A DNA stretch of 64,000 bases from Bacillota bacterium (GTDB lineage: Bacteria > Bacillota > Clostridia > Acetivibrionales > DSM-1351), in contig JAEXFI010000054.1 of assembly GCA_023400235.1 (NCBI GenBank), forward strand, positions 1-64,000. Direction: 5' to 3'. Under the pieces are notes generated by a model, which saw only the letters and a list, made by a program, of their open reading frames with translations, was not told where the DNA came from and made no database searches. Shown here piece after piece: positions 62,457 to 64,000 of the stretch. Every line of letters starts with the position of its first letter. Position 1 is the stretch's first letter. Position numbers and translations under genes: made by a program.

Positions 62457-62583
62457 TTTTGAGGCGAGATGTTTTTCGTCAAGACAAGACCGAAGAAAGT
62501 GCAATGCCCACCGTATTGCAACTGATGGCAAGGTCGTATTGGCGAAGTACATGGAAGCTTACTCTAAAATGGCCGCCTCAAAA
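62457..62583. repeat. Small inverted-repeat element (copy B)
   Basis: Perfect 10-bp terminal inverted repeat TTTTGAGGCG (62457-62466) / CGCCTCAAAA (62574-62583) around 107 bp. A second inverted repeat, ACGACCTT (62451-62458) / AAGGTCGT (62530-62537), lies partly inside. It is a diverged relative of the element at 10-117. It sits between the binding-protein and ATPase genes of one operon. Confidence 0.55.
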
Positions 62584-62598
62584 TGGGGAAGCTATTAA

Positions 62599-63723
62599 TT
62601 AATCTTGCCTTAATGCCTGTTCCACAAAGGAAGAATCTATTGCCTCCTCAAATACCTTGGCATCTGGTGTTTTACTGATATTACCCTGTGCCTTATGGAA
62701 GTCTGCGATGGTTTTGAGTGTTTCTGCCAGCTTACCCTTTTTACTTGCCGTGCCAAGATAGTTATCCGTGAGCTGTTCTTCTCCGGAAACCCAGATATTA
62801 TCGTTGACCTGGCCCTTGGCACCTTCTATGGCTATGCCTTCCCAGTCGGCGACATCCTTGGTGGCCTGATCAGGATTTGTCTTAACCAGGTTATACGTCT
62901 TGATCAGTGCTTTGACGTACTGGCTGACCAAAGTTGGATATTTCTCGGCGAATTCAGTTCTTGCAATACCGATCTCCGGTATAGTGATACCTTTTTCCGC
63001 CAAATCGCCGTCATTGATGACAATATTGCCATCCTTTACTATTTCGTCCAGTGCAGGGCTCCAGATATACGCAGCGTCAATATCTCCGCGTTTCCATGCA
63101 GCTACAATATCCTGGCCTCCCATATCAAGCAGCTTCACGTCATTGGCACTGAGACCCTTCAGTTCTAAAGCGTTAAGCAGCGCGTAATGGGAGGTGGTTC
63201 CGAACGGTGCGGCGATGGTCTTTCCCTTTAAACCAGCCACATCCTTTATACCCAGTTTGCTTTTAACAGCCAGCGCTTCAATATTTCCGCCTTCTATATA
63301 GGACACGAAAACTGCTTTGTAGTTGATTTTGTTGGCGATTCCAAGAGCAATGGGCGAGGAACCAAAAGAGGCGACATCCACATCACCTGACACAACGGCA
63401 TTGTTGATGTCCGTGCCCGCCGAATAAGTGACGGCATTGACCTTGATACCGATACCGCTGAAATAATTCTCTTTGATCAGGATGGCGGATTCAGGGCCGC
63501 CTTCTATAACACCGATGTTTATTACTTCAGGATATTTTTCCCCAGTGACAGGATCCTTGTTTTTATCCGTGGTTGATGGTTCAGCAACTGCTGAGGAGGT
63601 TGCCAGGGCTGCCGTAGAGGTTGTCACCTCGTTGGCCGGCTTTGCGCCGCATGCCAGCAACTGGCTTCCCAAAATCAAGATCAAGACTGCTGTTAATATT
63701 TTTTTATACGATTTCATTTTCAT
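62599..63723 (-). CDS. ABC importer substrate-binding lipoprotein, taurine/sulfonate type
   Basis: A 374-residue periplasmic-type binding protein anchored as a lipoprotein: lipobox LLAC with Cys25, then a Thr/Ser/Ala linker to about residue 58. The ligand-binding part begins EVINIGVIEGGPES and continues with GDVDVASFGSSP, GLKGKTIAAPFGTTSHYAL and AAWKRGDIDAAYIWSPAL. These features are characteristic of TauA/SsuA/NMT1-type proteins. AGGAGG lies 8 bases before the ATG. It is between a permease gene and the ATPase gene. Confidence 0.88.
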   Translation of the reverse strand: MKMKSYKKILTAVLILILGSQLLACGAKPANEVTTSTAALATSSAVAEPSTTDKNKDPVTGEKYPEVINIGVIEGGPESAILIKENYFSGIGIKVNAVTYSAGTDINNAVVSGDVDVASFGSSPIALGIANKINYKAVFVSYIEGGNIEALAVKSKLGIKDVAGLKGKTIAAPFGTTSHYALLNALELKGLSANDVKLLDMGGQDIVAAWKRGDIDAAYIWSPALDEIVKDGNIVINDGDLAEKGITIPEIGIARTEFAEKYPTLVSQYVKALIKTYNLVKTNPDQATKDVADWEGIAIEGAKGQVNDNIWVSGEEQLTDNYLGTASKKGKLAETLKTIADFHKAQGNISKTPDAKVFEEAIDSSFVEQALRQD

Positions 63724-63741
63724 TTCAATGCCCTCCTGTTT

Positions 63742-64000
63742 TTAATTTTTCCCTTTCCAAAAAACAATTCTCTTTTCCAAGTACAGCAATATTTTGTCCA
63801 GCAGAATTCCGGTAACTCCCATGATTATAATGCCTACAAATATGACATCACTGCGCAGATATTTGCTGGCGTCCAGAACCATCCAGCCAATGCCTGATAC
63901 AGCGGCAACCATTTCCGCAGCAACGGAGGTTGCGTATGCACTGCTCATAGCGTTTCTCAAACCAACGAAGATATCCGGCAGGGAGGATGGCAAAATCACA
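63742..64000 (-). CDS. ABC importer permease, C-terminal part (runs off the window)
   Basis: The last 85 or so residues of a TauC/SsuC-type permease; the frame stays open to position 64000, so the N-terminus lies outside. The EAA loop that contacts the ATPase is recognisable (LPDIFVGLRNAMSSAYATSV), followed by AEMVAAVSGIGWMV and a last membrane helix (FVGIIIMGVTGILLD). It is upstream of the binding-protein gene in the same operon. Confidence 0.85.
   Translation of the reverse strand, partial: VILPSSLPDIFVGLRNAMSSAYATSVAAEMVAAVSGIGWMVLDASKYLRSDVIFVGIIIMGVTGILLDKILLYLEKRIVFWKGKN

Noticed and set aside
1..64000. tRNA, rRNA, CRISPR arrays and intact insertion sequences
   Set aside because: No cloverleaf sequences, rRNA-like blocks, regularly spaced direct repeats or transposase genes were found on reading both strands.

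Overview
The window looks like chromosome of a mesophilic, anaerobic, cellulose-degrading clostridium, most likely of the Ruminiclostridium (Clostridium) cellulolyticum / papyrosolvens group. Grounds: moderately AT-rich DNA with strong GGAGG-type ribosome binding sites; a T-box leader, a c-di-AMP riboswitch and a Spo0E-like protein typical of endospore-forming Firmicutes; a membrane pyrophosphatase and the oxygen-independent haem gene hemZ; and a secreted GH9 cellulase whose type I dockerin carries Ala-Leu / Ala-Ile at the recognition positions, the C. cellulolyticum pattern rather than the Ser-Thr of C. thermocellum. No rRNA, tRNA, CRISPR array or intact insertion sequence is visible.

Layout. 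1-14916 is a conserved housekeeping block, all on the minus strand: comEC-holA-recJ; apt-relA-dtd-MBL hydrolase-hemZ behind a good promoter at 9484-9512; and hisS-aspS behind its own promoter and T-box. 15046-20861 holds a c-di-AMP-riboswitch-controlled NlpC/P60 wall hydrolase, a GNAT acetyltransferase, a Spo0E-like peptide and a FabT-like MarR regulator next to a YhgE/Pip membrane protein, with matching palindromes upstream of both. 21381-29580 carries membrane pyrophosphatase hppA, an O-acetylhomoserine sulfhydrylase, the ribosome quality-control protein RqcH, an aminotransferase and a DUF362 protein. 29909-35165 is a compact candidate metal/siderophore regulon: DtxR-family repressor, two half-type ABC transporters, and a divergent AraC regulator, with two near-identical palindromes and a tandem AraC-like repeat in the shared promoter region. 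35173-37174 is a small operon (methyltransferase, GNAT, secreted protein). 37531-40041 is the dockerin-bearing GH9 enzyme.

40135-49860 is a defence island: a four-gene Wadjet-type SMC system (order jetD-jetA-jetB-jetC) followed by a translationally coupled pair of an AAA/ABC-type ATPase and a small PD-(D/E)XK nuclease-like protein. That pair is the best candidate here for a poorly described system. 49973-54999 is a response regulator / histidine kinase / ABC exporter operon, followed by an isoprenylcysteine-methyltransferase-like protein, RecQ and a second FtsX-type ABC exporter. 61566-64000 is a taurine/sulfonate-type ABC importer whose operon contains a 127-bp inverted-repeat element.

A diverged relative of that 127-bp element sits downstream of aspS at 10-117, and a separate 142-bp element with perfect 12-bp terminal inverted repeats lies at 23756-23897. 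All functional statements come from reading motifs and from knowledge of the families; no database search was possible.
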